Shown in pieces: positions 8,601 through 16,479 of a stretch of DNA of 56,594 nt. Below the pieces are notes generated by a model, which saw only the letters and a list, made by a program, of their open reading frames with translations, had not been told where the DNA came from and searched no databases. The translations under genes were made by a program, and so were the position numbers. Position 1 is the first letter of the stretch. The number at the start of each line of letters is the position of its first letter. This DNA comes from an uncultured Eubacteriales bacterium (lineage in GTDB: Bacteria > Bacillota > Clostridia > Oscillospirales > CAG-382), in assembly GCA_934479825.1 (NCBI GenBank), contig CAKSOW010000014.1, positions 1 through 56,594 on the forward strand, read 5' to 3'.

Positions 8601-10297
8601 ACAACGGCGTCGTCAAAATAAACCGTGCCGGCCGTTGCGCCAAACGTGATGTTATCGACGGTCGAAGCCGGTGCGTCGAAAGCGAATTCACCGACCTTTT
8701 TGCCGTTGATCTTGTAAAGCGCTTTGCCGGCGACTGTATCGGCTTCGATACGGAGCGTTTGCCAGATGTTGTTGACATGGCGACGCAGTTTTGTGCCGCC
8801 CGATTTGAAAATGCCGTCGGCGTTTATGACAAATTTGGCAACCGATGCGTCGCCGCTGTTCAAAGAAACATAACCGGTATCCTCTGCGGTCGGAAACAGC
8901 ATAAACGACTCGAAAACGACCTTGCCGGAGATTTTGTTGAAATCTTTGCGGACAAGTGCGCCATGCGAAAGACGGGCGCTGTTGACATCGTCGCTGTTTT
9001 CGCCGCCGGTTCTTGCGAGAAGCGCTTCGCCGGTTACATTCCAGCCGCAAAGCTCTGAGCCCTCCGGCATCATAAAGCGTTCGTTTACAAGATAATCCTT
9101 ATATAAATCGCAGCGCCGCATAATGACGTAGGCAATGCCTTTTTCATCCGATCCGATATATAAACGCGCGGCCGTAACATCCGGAAGTGTAAAATCTTTT
9201 TCGATTTTCTGACCGTTCACGGTCAAATCCGCCGTATGCTTGTCTAAATCCATTTTCACGGAAACGTAATACGTGCCGTTTGTGACCGCAACGCCGGTGT
9301 CAACACCGTTCAGATAAAACTTGCCGTCTTTGGTGTCAAGTGACATTAACGCTTTTTTGGTGTCATCGGTGAGGCGGAAATAAAGACCGTCTGTGCCGAA
9401 CTGGATATCGGCGATGAAATCAAAGCCTAAAAGCCCGTTTTTCACATCGTCAATGTCGCGCCAGACCTCCACTTTTTCGGACGGATTGAAGTCGGAAAGC
9501 CCCGTGTTTCCGCTGGAAGAATCCGAAAACCGCTTGTCGATAAACCACGGCGAAAGAATGGCGCTTCCGGCGTCACCCGTGCGGAACGCAGAGCTTAAAT
9601 CGTTTACAAGATAGTAAGCGTCGCCGTAGTTTGCGTCCGTGAGCGTGCGCTTCAAGCGCGTTTCGGGAAGTGCGATCCGTCCGATAATGGCGGCCGCCTC
9701 CGCGCGTGTAATGTTGTTATTCGGCAGAAATGTGCCGAATTCATCGTTACCCATAATAACCCCCGCTTTGTAGAGCATGAGCAGCCGGTCATAGTATCGG
9801 TTGGTTTCCGGTACGTCCGGAACTTCCTCTACCGCATTTTGGGCGGAAAGAAACGAGTCCGGTACGGCTTTTGAAAAAATGAGAGCCATTTCGCTTCGCT
9901 TGACCGGCTTTTCGTAATCACCGAACATGTTTTTTTCGATAATTCCGTTTTCGACGGCATACGAAACGTAATCGTCATACCAATGAGCGCCGTTCTGCGA
10001 GAATGCTGTCTGTTTCGCGTAATAGGCGTCATGGACGCGGGCCGCTATGGTGACAGCTTCCGAAGCGGTCATGTTTCCGTCCGGCGAAAACAGGTTTTCA
10101 CCGGTGCCTTTCATGAACCCCAATTCATATGCAGCCGATACCGATGAGGCATACCATTCAGATTCCGGCACATCGCGAAACAGACCGGGCGTGTAGGTTC
10201 CCGTTTTGGCAAAACCGTCCGCACCGGCGGAAAAGCTGAATGCGCCTAAGGCAAGATAAATGCTCGCGGCAAGACCTGCAAAGACTTTCTTTTTCAT
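5657..10297 (-). CDS. SLH-anchored, secreted GH99/WbsX-like glycosidase (paralogue 1)
   Basis: The protein has 1546 residues. Signal peptide at 1-27, then three SLH domains (about 38-85, 103-150, 160-210) that bind secondary cell-wall polymer. A concanavalin-like region at about 250-560 follows. The catalytic-like part (about 583-910) reads like the GH99 / Glyco_tran_WbsX barrel: G-Y-Y-D-E-G...A-D-W-E, then W-N-E-Y-G-E-G-T-Y, whose Glu876 and Glu879 match the E-x-x-E pair of GH99. A beta-sandwich (about 1000-1085), a copper-amine-oxidase N-terminal-like domain (about 1092-1200), a second copy of the sandwich and a CBM4/9-like C terminus complete it. Start at 10297 (AAGGAG RBS, signal peptide), not the in-frame ATG at 10360. 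Paralogue of the gene at 16480. Substrate unknown. Confidence 0.85.
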   Translation of the reverse strand: MKKKVFAGLAASIYLALGAFSFSAGADGFAKTGTYTPGLFRDVPESEWYASSVSAAYELGFMKGTGENLFSPDGNMTASEAVTIAARVHDAYYAKQTAFSQNGAHWYDDYVSYAVENGIIEKNMFGDYEKPVKRSEMALIFSKAVPDSFLSAQNAVEEVPDVPETNRYYDRLLMLYKAGVIMGNDEFGTFLPNNNITRAEAAAIIGRIALPETRLKRTLTDANYGDAYYLVNDLSSAFRTGDAGSAILSPWFIDKRFSDSSSGNTGLSDFNPSEKVEVWRDIDDVKNGLLGFDFIADIQFGTDGLYFRLTDDTKKALMSLDTKDGKFYLNGVDTGVAVTNGTYYVSVKMDLDKHTADLTVNGQKIEKDFTLPDVTAARLYIGSDEKGIAYVIMRRCDLYKDYLVNERFMMPEGSELCGWNVTGEALLARTGGENSDDVNSARLSHGALVRKDFNKISGKVVFESFMLFPTAEDTGYVSLNSGDASVAKFVINADGIFKSGGTKLRRHVNNIWQTLRIEADTVAGKALYKINGKKVGEFAFDAPASTVDNITFGATAGTVYFDDAVVFLTHEYDDYCPTPKPVGDDGYDTWLNICSLWHDGSGWGAVTAFPDIEPVLGYYDEGIPELADWEIKFMVENGIDVQHLCWYAPTSDVKEPIKKPRLNYWSLHEGFFNAKYSDMMKFAFMWENNNTDVYSLEQFKKFLWPYWIEYYFTDSRYYTIDNQIVFTVWSYPNFRKSFGDTDEGAKEAINFMNEDIKKYGFDGVKVIFFDYHKQDAGTFQTMANMGASAAYAYHWQQDGNKYETTVARLERTASNGVLPIIPTVSVGFNNLGWSGSRKPLISLNDHKKVLEYIKNDYLPRYEGWKAKTLVVSTWNEYGEGTYVMPCDGLHGFGYLENVAEVISGKTDHSDNIRPTENQKARLGHMYPKSKTSLKRWDIEQPEKIVSEKVIYKASAEDLTGFMHLTDTSGVYDGLFKGVCETGDPAVRIQDEKLFAPTNASDIVNIRIRMRVSVDSLCDVFFATSDSPNYSGDKSFRFDVKAGSEMVDYVIDTSTCQEWKGTVTALRIDPITGAGSFEIESVEFLGLDESKLPYEVYIDAKKYAPRFALEERNGEFYAPAEADCEFFARHNFYFEWNRRTGILYIATEDNKEITFTVGSDKALANGKEASLKEPVTLKDGMPVLPLKFLYDSLGIAYTVDGKKINVTLNKSDFDKKRDEIIANRVAGEYEFEIPGDSEGFRCGNTTMFIRDGALCGTSLKNSEGWYDPLLLSPALSLDANYYNKITISIKYDSTREQGESLQVFFTTDKSTNWNGDNCFTIPYENKSSNGKFIEYTITCTENAAWSGTITGLRIDPLSALGSYEIDYIRITEDQELKAKKEKEQEEFLARGFELVNGDAEDTKNVAFFNNASDSVITIVKDEDKKSNVYQNMAIAGYIYARQKAVWTPGKTYECSVDFKILSNKEGKTDFTTQIFFNARYTDADGGYEHAKKIGELSPSDGWKTLKFSFTVPEEIEYHENDEFSFYVNPAENQGVNYQFDNVTVTIK

Positions 10298-10322
10298 GTC
10301 ATCGCTCCTTAAATATTTGTTG

Positions 10323-10360
10323 TTCGGTTCTGTAAACCGAAAATGCGTGTCGGCCGACAC
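10323..10360 (-). promoter_or_regulatory. Two palindromes in the 5' leader of SLH-GH99-like gene 1
   Basis: TTCGGTT-CTGTA-AACCGAA (10323-10341) and the perfect 14-bp palindrome GTGTCGGCCGACAC (10347-10360) lie between the promoter and the start codon. They could be a repressor operator or leader RNA hairpins. The sequence does not decide which. Confidence 0.45.
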
Positions 10361-10409
10361 AGTGAGAAAATCTCGCTTTTATACAAAATCTTCTCTGAAC
10401 GCTAAAATA

Positions 10410-10438
10410 ATTCTAACATATTTCAACCGGATTGTAAA
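10410..10438 (-). promoter_or_regulatory. SigA-type promoter of SLH-GH99-like gene 1
   Basis: On the minus strand: TTTACA (10438-10433), a 17-bp spacer and TAGAAT (10415-10410), about 110 nt before the start codon. The rest of the divergent gap (10439-10646) shows no gene; it holds only A-rich sequence and a twice-repeated ATGTATCTT-like string near 10547-10575. Confidence 0.55.
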
Positions 10439-10646
10439 GACGAATTTTTTATCATATCCGCATTTTCCGACCCTGCCAAAAGGAAAGACGAATCTCAGCG
10501 TTAAAAAAATTCTATCACGCTCGTATAAAAACTGTCCAGTGCATTTTGTATCTTTGCCATGTCAAAATGTATCTTCGGATAAAGGCGTAAGAAAAATCGG
10601 CGGTGCGTTGAAAGGGGAAAAACGCATTTTCTTAACAGCTTCGGAT

Positions 10647-10688
10647 GTGAGAAACGGACAAATATAAGTGAACTTTGCGTATTAACTT
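10647..10688 (+). promoter_or_regulatory. 42-bp regulatory element, GH78 copy
   Basis: A 42-bp block starting GTGAGAAAC and containing CAAATATA, then GTATTAACTT, ending on the -35 box of the GH78 gene. It matches 16307-16348 at 34 of 42 positions without gaps. Its position overlapping -35 is typical of an activator site, most simply for the AraC-family protein encoded at 15411-16211. Confidence 0.7.
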
Positions 10689-10710
10689 TCGTCGGGACAT
10701 ACGCTACAAT
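10682..10710 (+). promoter_or_regulatory. Promoter of the GH78 rhamnosidase gene
   Basis: TTAACT (10682-10687), a 17-bp spacer and TACAAT (10705-10710). The -35 box is poor, which fits a need for an activator bound at the overlapping 42-bp element. Confidence 0.6.
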
Positions 10711-10748
10711 ACTATTAAAATGAAAACAACAACGAAAGGATAAAAAAC

Positions 10749-13124
10749 ATGTTTTCCTCCCGATTTATTCAAGCGACGCGTGATTTTGCAACCTACGAAA
10801 AGCCGGTCTGTGCGCCCTGCCTGCGAAAGACTTTCACATTGGAAAACACTTTCGGAAAAGCTTCTCTTATTCTCACTTCTACCGGGTTCTATCGGCTGTG
10901 GGTCAACGGGAAAGAAATCACCGCTTCGCGTCTTGCACCGTGCATGACCAATCCCGACGATATTCTGTTCTATGATATCTACGATGTGACGCCTTATTTA
11001 AGACCGGGACAAAACTGTCTGGCGTTTTTACTTGGCAACGGTTTTTCCAATGCAATCGGTGGTTTTATCTGGGAATTTGACAAAGCGGTCTTCCGTTCTT
11101 CTCCGAAACTGGCGCTTTCTTTTGAAGCCGACTGCGGTGAACAGCGCATGAGCTTTGAGGCGGATGAGAGTTTCAAATGCGCTTCTTCACCGATCTTTTT
11201 CGACGATCTCCGCAGCGGCGAATTCTATGACGCGAATGCGGAAATTGCCGGTTGGAATATGCCTGATTTTGACGACAGCACGTGGCAAAACGCCTATATC
11301 TGTGAGCCGCCGCGCGGCAAAGCGGTTGCAAACGATACCGAGCCTGTCGTCATTACCAAAGAACTGAAACCGATCAAAATATACGAAGGTTATCACAAAG
11401 CCCCCGAACGTCCGGGAAAAAAGTGCCCGGACGCGAAAAAGCATTCGCAAACGGCGTTTTACAAGCCTGAACCCGGCGAAAAAGGGTTTGTTTTCGAGTT
11501 TTCTGAAAATACGGCCTGTGTGCCGAAGCTCCGCATTCGCGGACGAAAAGGGCAGAAGATCCTTTTGCAGGCGGCAGAATACTGCGACAAGGACGGCGGT
11601 ATCAACTTTGAAAGCATCGCTATGTTCTATCCGGACGGCTTTTGCCAACGGGATATCTATATATGCAAAGGAGAGGGTGTCGAGGAATACGTCCCGTCGT
11701 TCACGTATCACGGCGCACGTTACTTTCTTGTTATTGGCGCAGATAAGGAACAGATTGCGGAAGATACTGTCACAATGCTTGTGCAGAACAGTGATGTTCG
11801 CGAGCGCGGTTCTTTTTCCTGTTCCGACCCGATTGCAAACGCTTTGCAGAAAAGCGCCCGTGTCAGCGACCTTGCCAATCTTGTGCATATTCCGACCGAC
11901 TGTCCGCACCGTGAGAAAAACGGATGGACAGGCGACGCGGCAGTATCGGCAGAACATATGATACAGAATCTTGCCGTCGAACGTGTTTGGAAACATTGGT
12001 TGAAGATGATAAGCGCCGCCCAGCGTGAGGACGGCGTTCTGCCTGGTATTGTCCCGACAGCCGGATACAGCTATACCTGGGGCAACGGGCCGGTGTGGGA
12101 TTCGGTGATCGTGGAACTGCCGTATCAGGCGTTTCTTTACCGCGGCGACCTGTCGCTGTTTCGTGAAGTATCCGATTGCGTGGCGCGCTATCTCCATTAT
12201 CTTGCCGGAAAGAGAAAACCGGACGGTTCGCTTGCTTTCGGGCTTGGCGATTGGTGTCATGCGTTAAGGCAGGGAGGCGGAAACTATCTTTGTCCGTTAG
12301 AAGTTTCGGATACCATTATGGCTGTAAACATCTGCCGCAAAGCAAAATTTCTGTTTGAAAAATGCGGTATGAATGTCCAAAGCGTATTGGCCGGAACGCT
12401 TGAAAAAGAGTTTCTTGAAACCGTGCGGGAACGCTTTATCGATTATAATACCATGACCATGCGCGGCTCCTGTCAGACAGCGCAGGCTTTGGGACTGTAT
12501 TACGGCATTTTTGAAAAAGGCGAGCGGCCGGAAGCCTATCGCCGGCTGGTGGAATTGGTGCACATGGAGGACGACCACCTGAACTGCGGCATGCTCGGTG
12601 TGCGTATTCTGTTCCGCACGCTTGCCGCTTTCGGCGACGCGGAACTTGCGTATAAACTCATTACGCGAACCGACGCGCCGTCGTATGGCATATGGGTAAA
12701 AGAGTTCGGGCTTGTTTCGCTCCCCGAGACATTCCGCACTTGTGTCAATGGCTATGATACGTCGCTCAATCACCATTTTCTGGGCGATATTTCCGGATTT
12801 TTCATTTCGCATCTTGCAGGACTTCAAATCAATCCGTATCGGAATGACCCGGCAGAGGTGCGCATTGCACCGAATTTTATTTCTTCGCTTAACTATGCGG
12901 CGGCCTATTACGATACCGTGGACGGTCAGATCCATGTGAAATGGGAACGTGCGGGAGAAAACATTGAGATCCGAATTCAAAAAGCTGACGGCGTCCATGG
13001 CAATCTGGAATTGCCGCGCGGCTATGTGTTGAAACACGTGAGCGGCACAGAGGATAAAATTGCAGATGACAGACGGTTTTATGAACTGAAAAATGCGGTT
13101 TATACCGTATGTAAAAAGGGATAG
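10749..13124 (+). CDS. Cytoplasmic alpha-L-rhamnosidase, GH78
   Basis: The 791-residue enzyme should cleave terminal alpha-L-rhamnose from imported oligosaccharides or glycosides. An N-terminal beta-sandwich (about 20-175, with F-Y-R-L-W-V-N-G-K) precedes the (alpha/alpha)6 barrel. The GH78 motif T-D-C-P-H-R-E-K-N-G-W-T-G-D gives Asp384, Glu389 (general acid by family analogy) and Asp396. Glu660 in L-P-E-T-F sits where the family has its general base (W-E-R-W), and S-L-N-H-H follows with His675. There is no signal peptide, so it should act inside the cell. It is somewhat shorter than many GH78 enzymes. RBS GAAAGGA before the ATG at 10749. It is convergent with the GH95 gene and shares a promoter element with the gene at 16480. 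Confidence 0.93.
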   Translation: MFSSRFIQATRDFATYEKPVCAPCLRKTFTLENTFGKASLILTSTGFYRLWVNGKEITASRLAPCMTNPDDILFYDIYDVTPYLRPGQNCLAFLLGNGFSNAIGGFIWEFDKAVFRSSPKLALSFEADCGEQRMSFEADESFKCASSPIFFDDLRSGEFYDANAEIAGWNMPDFDDSTWQNAYICEPPRGKAVANDTEPVVITKELKPIKIYEGYHKAPERPGKKCPDAKKHSQTAFYKPEPGEKGFVFEFSENTACVPKLRIRGRKGQKILLQAAEYCDKDGGINFESIAMFYPDGFCQRDIYICKGEGVEEYVPSFTYHGARYFLVIGADKEQIAEDTVTMLVQNSDVRERGSFSCSDPIANALQKSARVSDLANLVHIPTDCPHREKNGWTGDAAVSAEHMIQNLAVERVWKHWLKMISAAQREDGVLPGIVPTAGYSYTWGNGPVWDSVIVELPYQAFLYRGDLSLFREVSDCVARYLHYLAGKRKPDGSLAFGLGDWCHALRQGGGNYLCPLEVSDTIMAVNICRKAKFLFEKCGMNVQSVLAGTLEKEFLETVRERFIDYNTMTMRGSCQTAQALGLYYGIFEKGERPEAYRRLVELVHMEDDHLNCGMLGVRILFRTLAAFGDAELAYKLITRTDAPSYGIWVKEFGLVSLPETFRTCVNGYDTSLNHHFLGDISGFFISHLAGLQINPYRNDPAEVRIAPNFISSLNYAAAYYDTVDGQIHVKWERAGENIEIRIQKADGVHGNLELPRGYVLKHVSGTEDKIADDRRFYELKNAVYTVCKKG

Positions 13125-13135
13125 GGCTTGCAAAA

Positions 13136-13175
13136 TAAAAACCAAGGCGGACGATATCGTCCGCCTTGGTTTTTA
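13136..13175. terminator. Bidirectional terminator, 40-bp perfect palindrome
   Basis: A perfect palindrome with 20-bp arms (TAAAAACCAAGGCGGACGAT and its complement) lies between the convergent GH78 and GH95 stops. A- and T-runs on both sides let it end transcription from either strand. Confidence 0.92.
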
Positions 13176-13176
13176 T

Positions 13177-15408
13177 CTATTCACCGGAGTTGATTGTCCG
13201 GATTCTTTGCCACAGGATCTTGCCGTCTTTCCATTCAAAATCGAGAACTTTTCTGCCTTTCAAGCGATATCCCGTAAGCTTTCCGGAACCGAGTTCGTCT
13301 GGAAGAGCCGGAAGAAGGGTCCCGTCCTCAGAAACAAGCATTCTTAAAATTCCGGCCATGACGCCGAAATTTCCGTCAATCTGGAACGGCGGATGAGCAC
13401 AGAGCAGATTTTTATAGACGCCGCCCTTGCAGCAGACCGCATCTGTTTCGACCTGCGTCAGAAAACGTTTTAACAGCTCCGATACCTCCTCTTTTTCGCC
13501 GAGCGAAGCCCATAGGCATAATTTCCATGCAAGGCTCCAACCGGTGCCATCGTTTCCGCGTTCGATCAAGGAAGCTTTGCAGGCGTTTGCTGCTTGCGGA
13601 TTGTTTTTTACATCAATAAGGTTACCCGGAAACAGCGCATAAAGGTGCGACACATGGCGATGATGCTGTTCTAACGGTGTGTGCGGTTCATCCCATTCGA
13701 CAATTTTGGCGTCTGTGCCGACTGTAAACGGCTTCATGCGCGGCAAAACCGTCCGGATTTTGGTTTCGAGCGCCGTGTCGCGGGTACCAATGTGCGCTCC
13801 GGCCTCCAAAATATCGCAGAATAATCCGTATACCAGACTGTCTGTCATGGCGCTTGCGCGCGTGACGGCACATTTTTCCCCGTTTTCGTTCAAAAAGGCG
13901 TTTTCCGGCGAAGTCGTCGGACAAACGGCAAGGCGGTCGCCGATGTCGCATAATTCATTCAAATAGAAACGTGCGCATTCTTTCATCAGCGGATAACCGC
14001 TTTTTTCCAGATATTCCCTGTCGCCGGTATATAGGTAATACCGATATAACTCGCGGCACAGCCATGCGCCGCTTGCGTTCCAGAACCCCCATTCGGCCGC
14101 CGTAGACGCCGGAAGCGCAAAGCCCCAGATATCGCTGTTATGGTGAAGCACGAAACCATCCGCATGGTAAAGCAACCGTGCCGCTTCTTTTCCGGTCACG
14201 CTCCGGTCTTTCACAAAGCGGATAAGCGGCTCAAAGCAGTCATAAAGACCGCAGGAGAGGAGCGGATAATAGTTCATTTCGGTGTTGATGTTCAAGGTGT
14301 AGTTGCTTCGCCAGGGCGGCGTTAAGGATTCGTTCCATATGCCTTGCAGATTGGAGGCTTGCGTTCCCCGACGGGAAGAACTGATGGCAAGATATTTTCC
14401 ATAGTCAAACAAAAGCGCGTAAAGACCGGGATCTTCTGAGTTTTTTCCAAAAGCGGCCAAGCGTTCATCGGTTGGAAGTGTATCACGTGAAGTGCCGTAA
14501 AAGGCAAGCTTGGTGCGCTCATATAAGGCACGGTAATCGGCGATATGTGCGTCTTTGAGCGTTTGAAATCCTTTTTCGGCGGCGAGAGAAAGCGTGTTTG
14601 ACACGTTTGCACAAAAAGCGTCGGTATGGTCCAGTGCAAACGGAGAGAGAAAATTGGTGTCGGCGGCTAAAATCAGAACAGCCTCCGAAGCGTCCGATAC
14701 CGAAAGCTTTTCTTTTTCTGCCCTTAATAAGCCGTCGGTTAAAATGCGCAGCCGCACATAAAACGACATTCCCTTTTTGTCCGGTTCATCCGAATATTCA
14801 AACGCATAGCCGCATTTGCTTTCGGGCGTTTCGTAGGATCTGTACGGGCATTCGCCTTTCATGACCAAATCGTTTCGGTCTGTCCGAACACAGTTTTTGA
14901 GCAGGGAATCAAGCGACGCGTCAAAAGATAACGAGGCTTTCTTATCGCATACAAACCGTAGAACAAACACATGGTCGGGATAGGACAGAAACGTCTGCTT
15001 GGAGTAAGTCACGCCGCCGCAGGTATAGGAGCTTTCCGACAAGGCATTTTCTAAATCCAGCGTGCGGATATAGGAAGTTACGTTTGTATGCGCGGTATGT
15101 ATACGCAGATTTCCAAGCGGCAGATATACTTCACTCCGGTTGCCTAAGAAACCGGCGGCGGCAAAGTAAGCCTTGCGGTATTCGCCGTTAAGGGTGTATT
15201 CCCTTGTCTTGCGATAGGCTTCGTAAGTGTCGGGATTGGGACGTTTGTTGCCGGGAAAGCCTGACCAAAGCGTATCAAGGTTTAAGGAATAGCGGTCGGA
15301 ATCCGTGCCGGAATAGGCGACCACACCGAAAGAACCGTTTCCTAAGGGAAAAGCCTCGTGAAAGTTTTGGGCAGGGGAGGTGTAAAAAAGTCGGGATGAT
15401 GAATTCAT
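13177..15408 (-). CDS. Alpha-L-fucosidase-type glycoside hydrolase, GH95
   Basis: The 743-residue protein has the GH95 layout. The N-terminal beta domain starts F-Y-T-S-P-A-Q-N-F-H-E-A-F-P-L-G-N-G, then W-S-G and L-P-L-G-N-L. The helical barrel carries N-I-N-T-E-M-N-Y, T-S-P-E-N (Glu502) and N-D-G-T-G-W-S (Asp620), which correspond to the catalytic Asn, Glu and Asp region of family members. GH95 enzymes mostly remove alpha-1,2-L-fucose by inversion; some act on alpha-L-galactose, so the exact sugar is uncertain. There is no signal peptide, so it is cytoplasmic. The RBS (AGGAG) lies inside the end of the upstream AraC gene, which stops 2 nt before this start, so the two are translationally coupled. 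Confidence 0.92.
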   Translation of the reverse strand: MNSSSRLFYTSPAQNFHEAFPLGNGSFGVVAYSGTDSDRYSLNLDTLWSGFPGNKRPNPDTYEAYRKTREYTLNGEYRKAYFAAAGFLGNRSEVYLPLGNLRIHTAHTNVTSYIRTLDLENALSESSYTCGGVTYSKQTFLSYPDHVFVLRFVCDKKASLSFDASLDSLLKNCVRTDRNDLVMKGECPYRSYETPESKCGYAFEYSDEPDKKGMSFYVRLRILTDGLLRAEKEKLSVSDASEAVLILAADTNFLSPFALDHTDAFCANVSNTLSLAAEKGFQTLKDAHIADYRALYERTKLAFYGTSRDTLPTDERLAAFGKNSEDPGLYALLFDYGKYLAISSSRRGTQASNLQGIWNESLTPPWRSNYTLNINTEMNYYPLLSCGLYDCFEPLIRFVKDRSVTGKEAARLLYHADGFVLHHNSDIWGFALPASTAAEWGFWNASGAWLCRELYRYYLYTGDREYLEKSGYPLMKECARFYLNELCDIGDRLAVCPTTSPENAFLNENGEKCAVTRASAMTDSLVYGLFCDILEAGAHIGTRDTALETKIRTVLPRMKPFTVGTDAKIVEWDEPHTPLEQHHRHVSHLYALFPGNLIDVKNNPQAANACKASLIERGNDGTGWSLAWKLCLWASLGEKEEVSELLKRFLTQVETDAVCCKGGVYKNLLCAHPPFQIDGNFGVMAGILRMLVSEDGTLLPALPDELGSGKLTGYRLKGRKVLDFEWKDGKILWQRIRTINSGE

Positions 15409-15410
15409 GC

Positions 15411-16211
15411 TTAGCTCCTGTTGGTGGAATAAAACGTTTTTTCCTGAAAAGCAGAGGGATAGATTCCGTACGATTTATGAAATGCGCCGGAAAAGGCGGC
15501 GATACTTGAAAATCCGCTTGCTTCGGCGGCTTCGCCGACCGGCGCGCCGTTGGCAAGCATGCGGATGGCGGCGGAAAAGCGATAGTTTTTGATATATTGA
15601 TACGGCGTGATACCGGTGTATTGCTTGAAAACCTTCTGATAGTAGTTTGTCGCAAGGTGGGCGAGTTTCGCCAACTGTTCCACGGTTATATTCTCTTTAA
15701 AATGCTCGTGAATGTAAGCAAGACTCTCGTTTAGCAGCTCGTTATTTTCGGGAATAACGGAGAATTCGCGGTCAATTAAAGAAATGAGCGTGCGCACGGC
15801 GTTTTCCATGATGACAAGCTCTCCGGTGTGGAGCGTTTCATACGGGCCGGGCTTGCAAAGCCGGGCGATCTCAAAGCATAAAGCGACGCTTTGCGCGATA
15901 AGCGGATACCGCTTCAAATCAATATCGAGAATACCGCCGAAAAACAGCGGCGGAGACAGAGAAAAATCGATATAATCGTGGGATATCCGGTCGTCCTTGC
16001 TGTAAAACGGCACAAACTCCATATTTTGCGGAAACAAATACAGATGTTCATGATAGATCGGAATCTTATGCGCGCCGTTGGTGTAATAGAGATCACCGGA
16101 ATGATAAATATGAATCCGGTTGATATTCCGGTGCTTTTGCGTGTTCCATAAACCATGAATGGTGCAGGAACCGCAGGTGTATAAATATACATTTTCGATC
16201 AGAGCGGACAT
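15411..16211 (-). CDS. AraC-family transcriptional regulator of the fucose/rhamnose locus
   Basis: The protein has 266 residues. The N-terminal half (about 10-110) resembles a cupin-type sugar-sensing domain. The C-terminal hundred residues hold the two helix-turn-helix motifs of AraC/XylS proteins (I-T-V-E-Q-L-A-K-L-A ... T-P-Y-Q-Y-I-K ... A-S-G-F-S-S-I-A-A-F). Start at 16211 is chosen for its RBS (GAGGG, 5 nt upstream); the reading frame is open to an earlier ATG at 16298 without one. It is the first gene of an operon with GH95 and diverges from the SLH-GH99-like gene at 16480. It is the natural candidate to bind the 42-bp elements at 10647 and 16307 and activate both promoters. Confidence 0.9.
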   Translation of the reverse strand: MSALIENVYLYTCGSCTIHGLWNTQKHRNINRIHIYHSGDLYYTNGAHKIPIYHEHLYLFPQNMEFVPFYSKDDRISHDYIDFSLSPPLFFGGILDIDLKRYPLIAQSVALCFEIARLCKPGPYETLHTGELVIMENAVRTLISLIDREFSVIPENNELLNESLAYIHEHFKENITVEQLAKLAHLATNYYQKVFKQYTGITPYQYIKNYRFSAAIRMLANGAPVGEAAEASGFSSIAAFSGAFHKSYGIYPSAFQEKTFYSTNRS

Positions 16212-16253
16212 AGTACCCTCTTTTCTTTTATTATAGGAGTGCATAATTTGTGA

Positions 16254-16269
16254 TGCTATAATCATAGCA
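16254..16269. promoter_or_regulatory. Inverted repeat upstream of the AraC gene
   Basis: TGCTAT-AATC-ATAGCA lies about 45 bp before the AraC start in the divergent intergenic region. It may be an operator for autoregulation. A TATAAT-like -10 candidate for the AraC gene lies near 16231-16236 on the minus strand, with no good -35. Confidence 0.4.
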
Positions 16270-16306
16270 CAAAGCGCGTATAAATGCCATGTTTTCACAC
16301 AACAAA

Positions 16307-16348
16307 GTGAGAAACAAGCAAATATAGGTTAGCTTTATGTATTAACTT
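16307..16348 (+). promoter_or_regulatory. 42-bp regulatory element, SLH-GH99-like gene 2 copy
   Basis: Second copy of the element at 10647-10688 (34 of 42 identical, no gaps), again ending on the -35 box. The two copies serve genes that are otherwise unrelated in sequence, so the conservation is probably functional. Confidence 0.7.
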
Positions 16349-16370
16349 CTTTTCGGTCATGCGATAAAAT
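16342..16370 (+). promoter_or_regulatory. Promoter of SLH-GH99-like gene 2
   Basis: TTAACT (16342-16347), a 17-bp spacer and TAAAAT (16365-16370), in the same geometry as the GH78 promoter. Confidence 0.6.
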
Positions 16371-16479
16371 AATACCAAGAACACTCTTTAAAATACCCGA
16401 TAATGTTGGCAAAAGGAACAAAAACATTTGGACAAAGTGTAAAAAAGCACTTTATCCCCGAAAAGAAAGAAGGAGAAGA

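Noticed and set aside
8294..9058. 254-codon plus-strand frame inside the minus-strand SLH-GH99-like gene 1
   Set aside because: Shadow of real coding sequence; residue composition is unlike the other proteins here.
11187..12260. 357-codon minus-strand frame opposite the GH78 gene
   Set aside because: Antisense to catalytic-domain codons with conserved motifs; no RBS and no recognisable protein.
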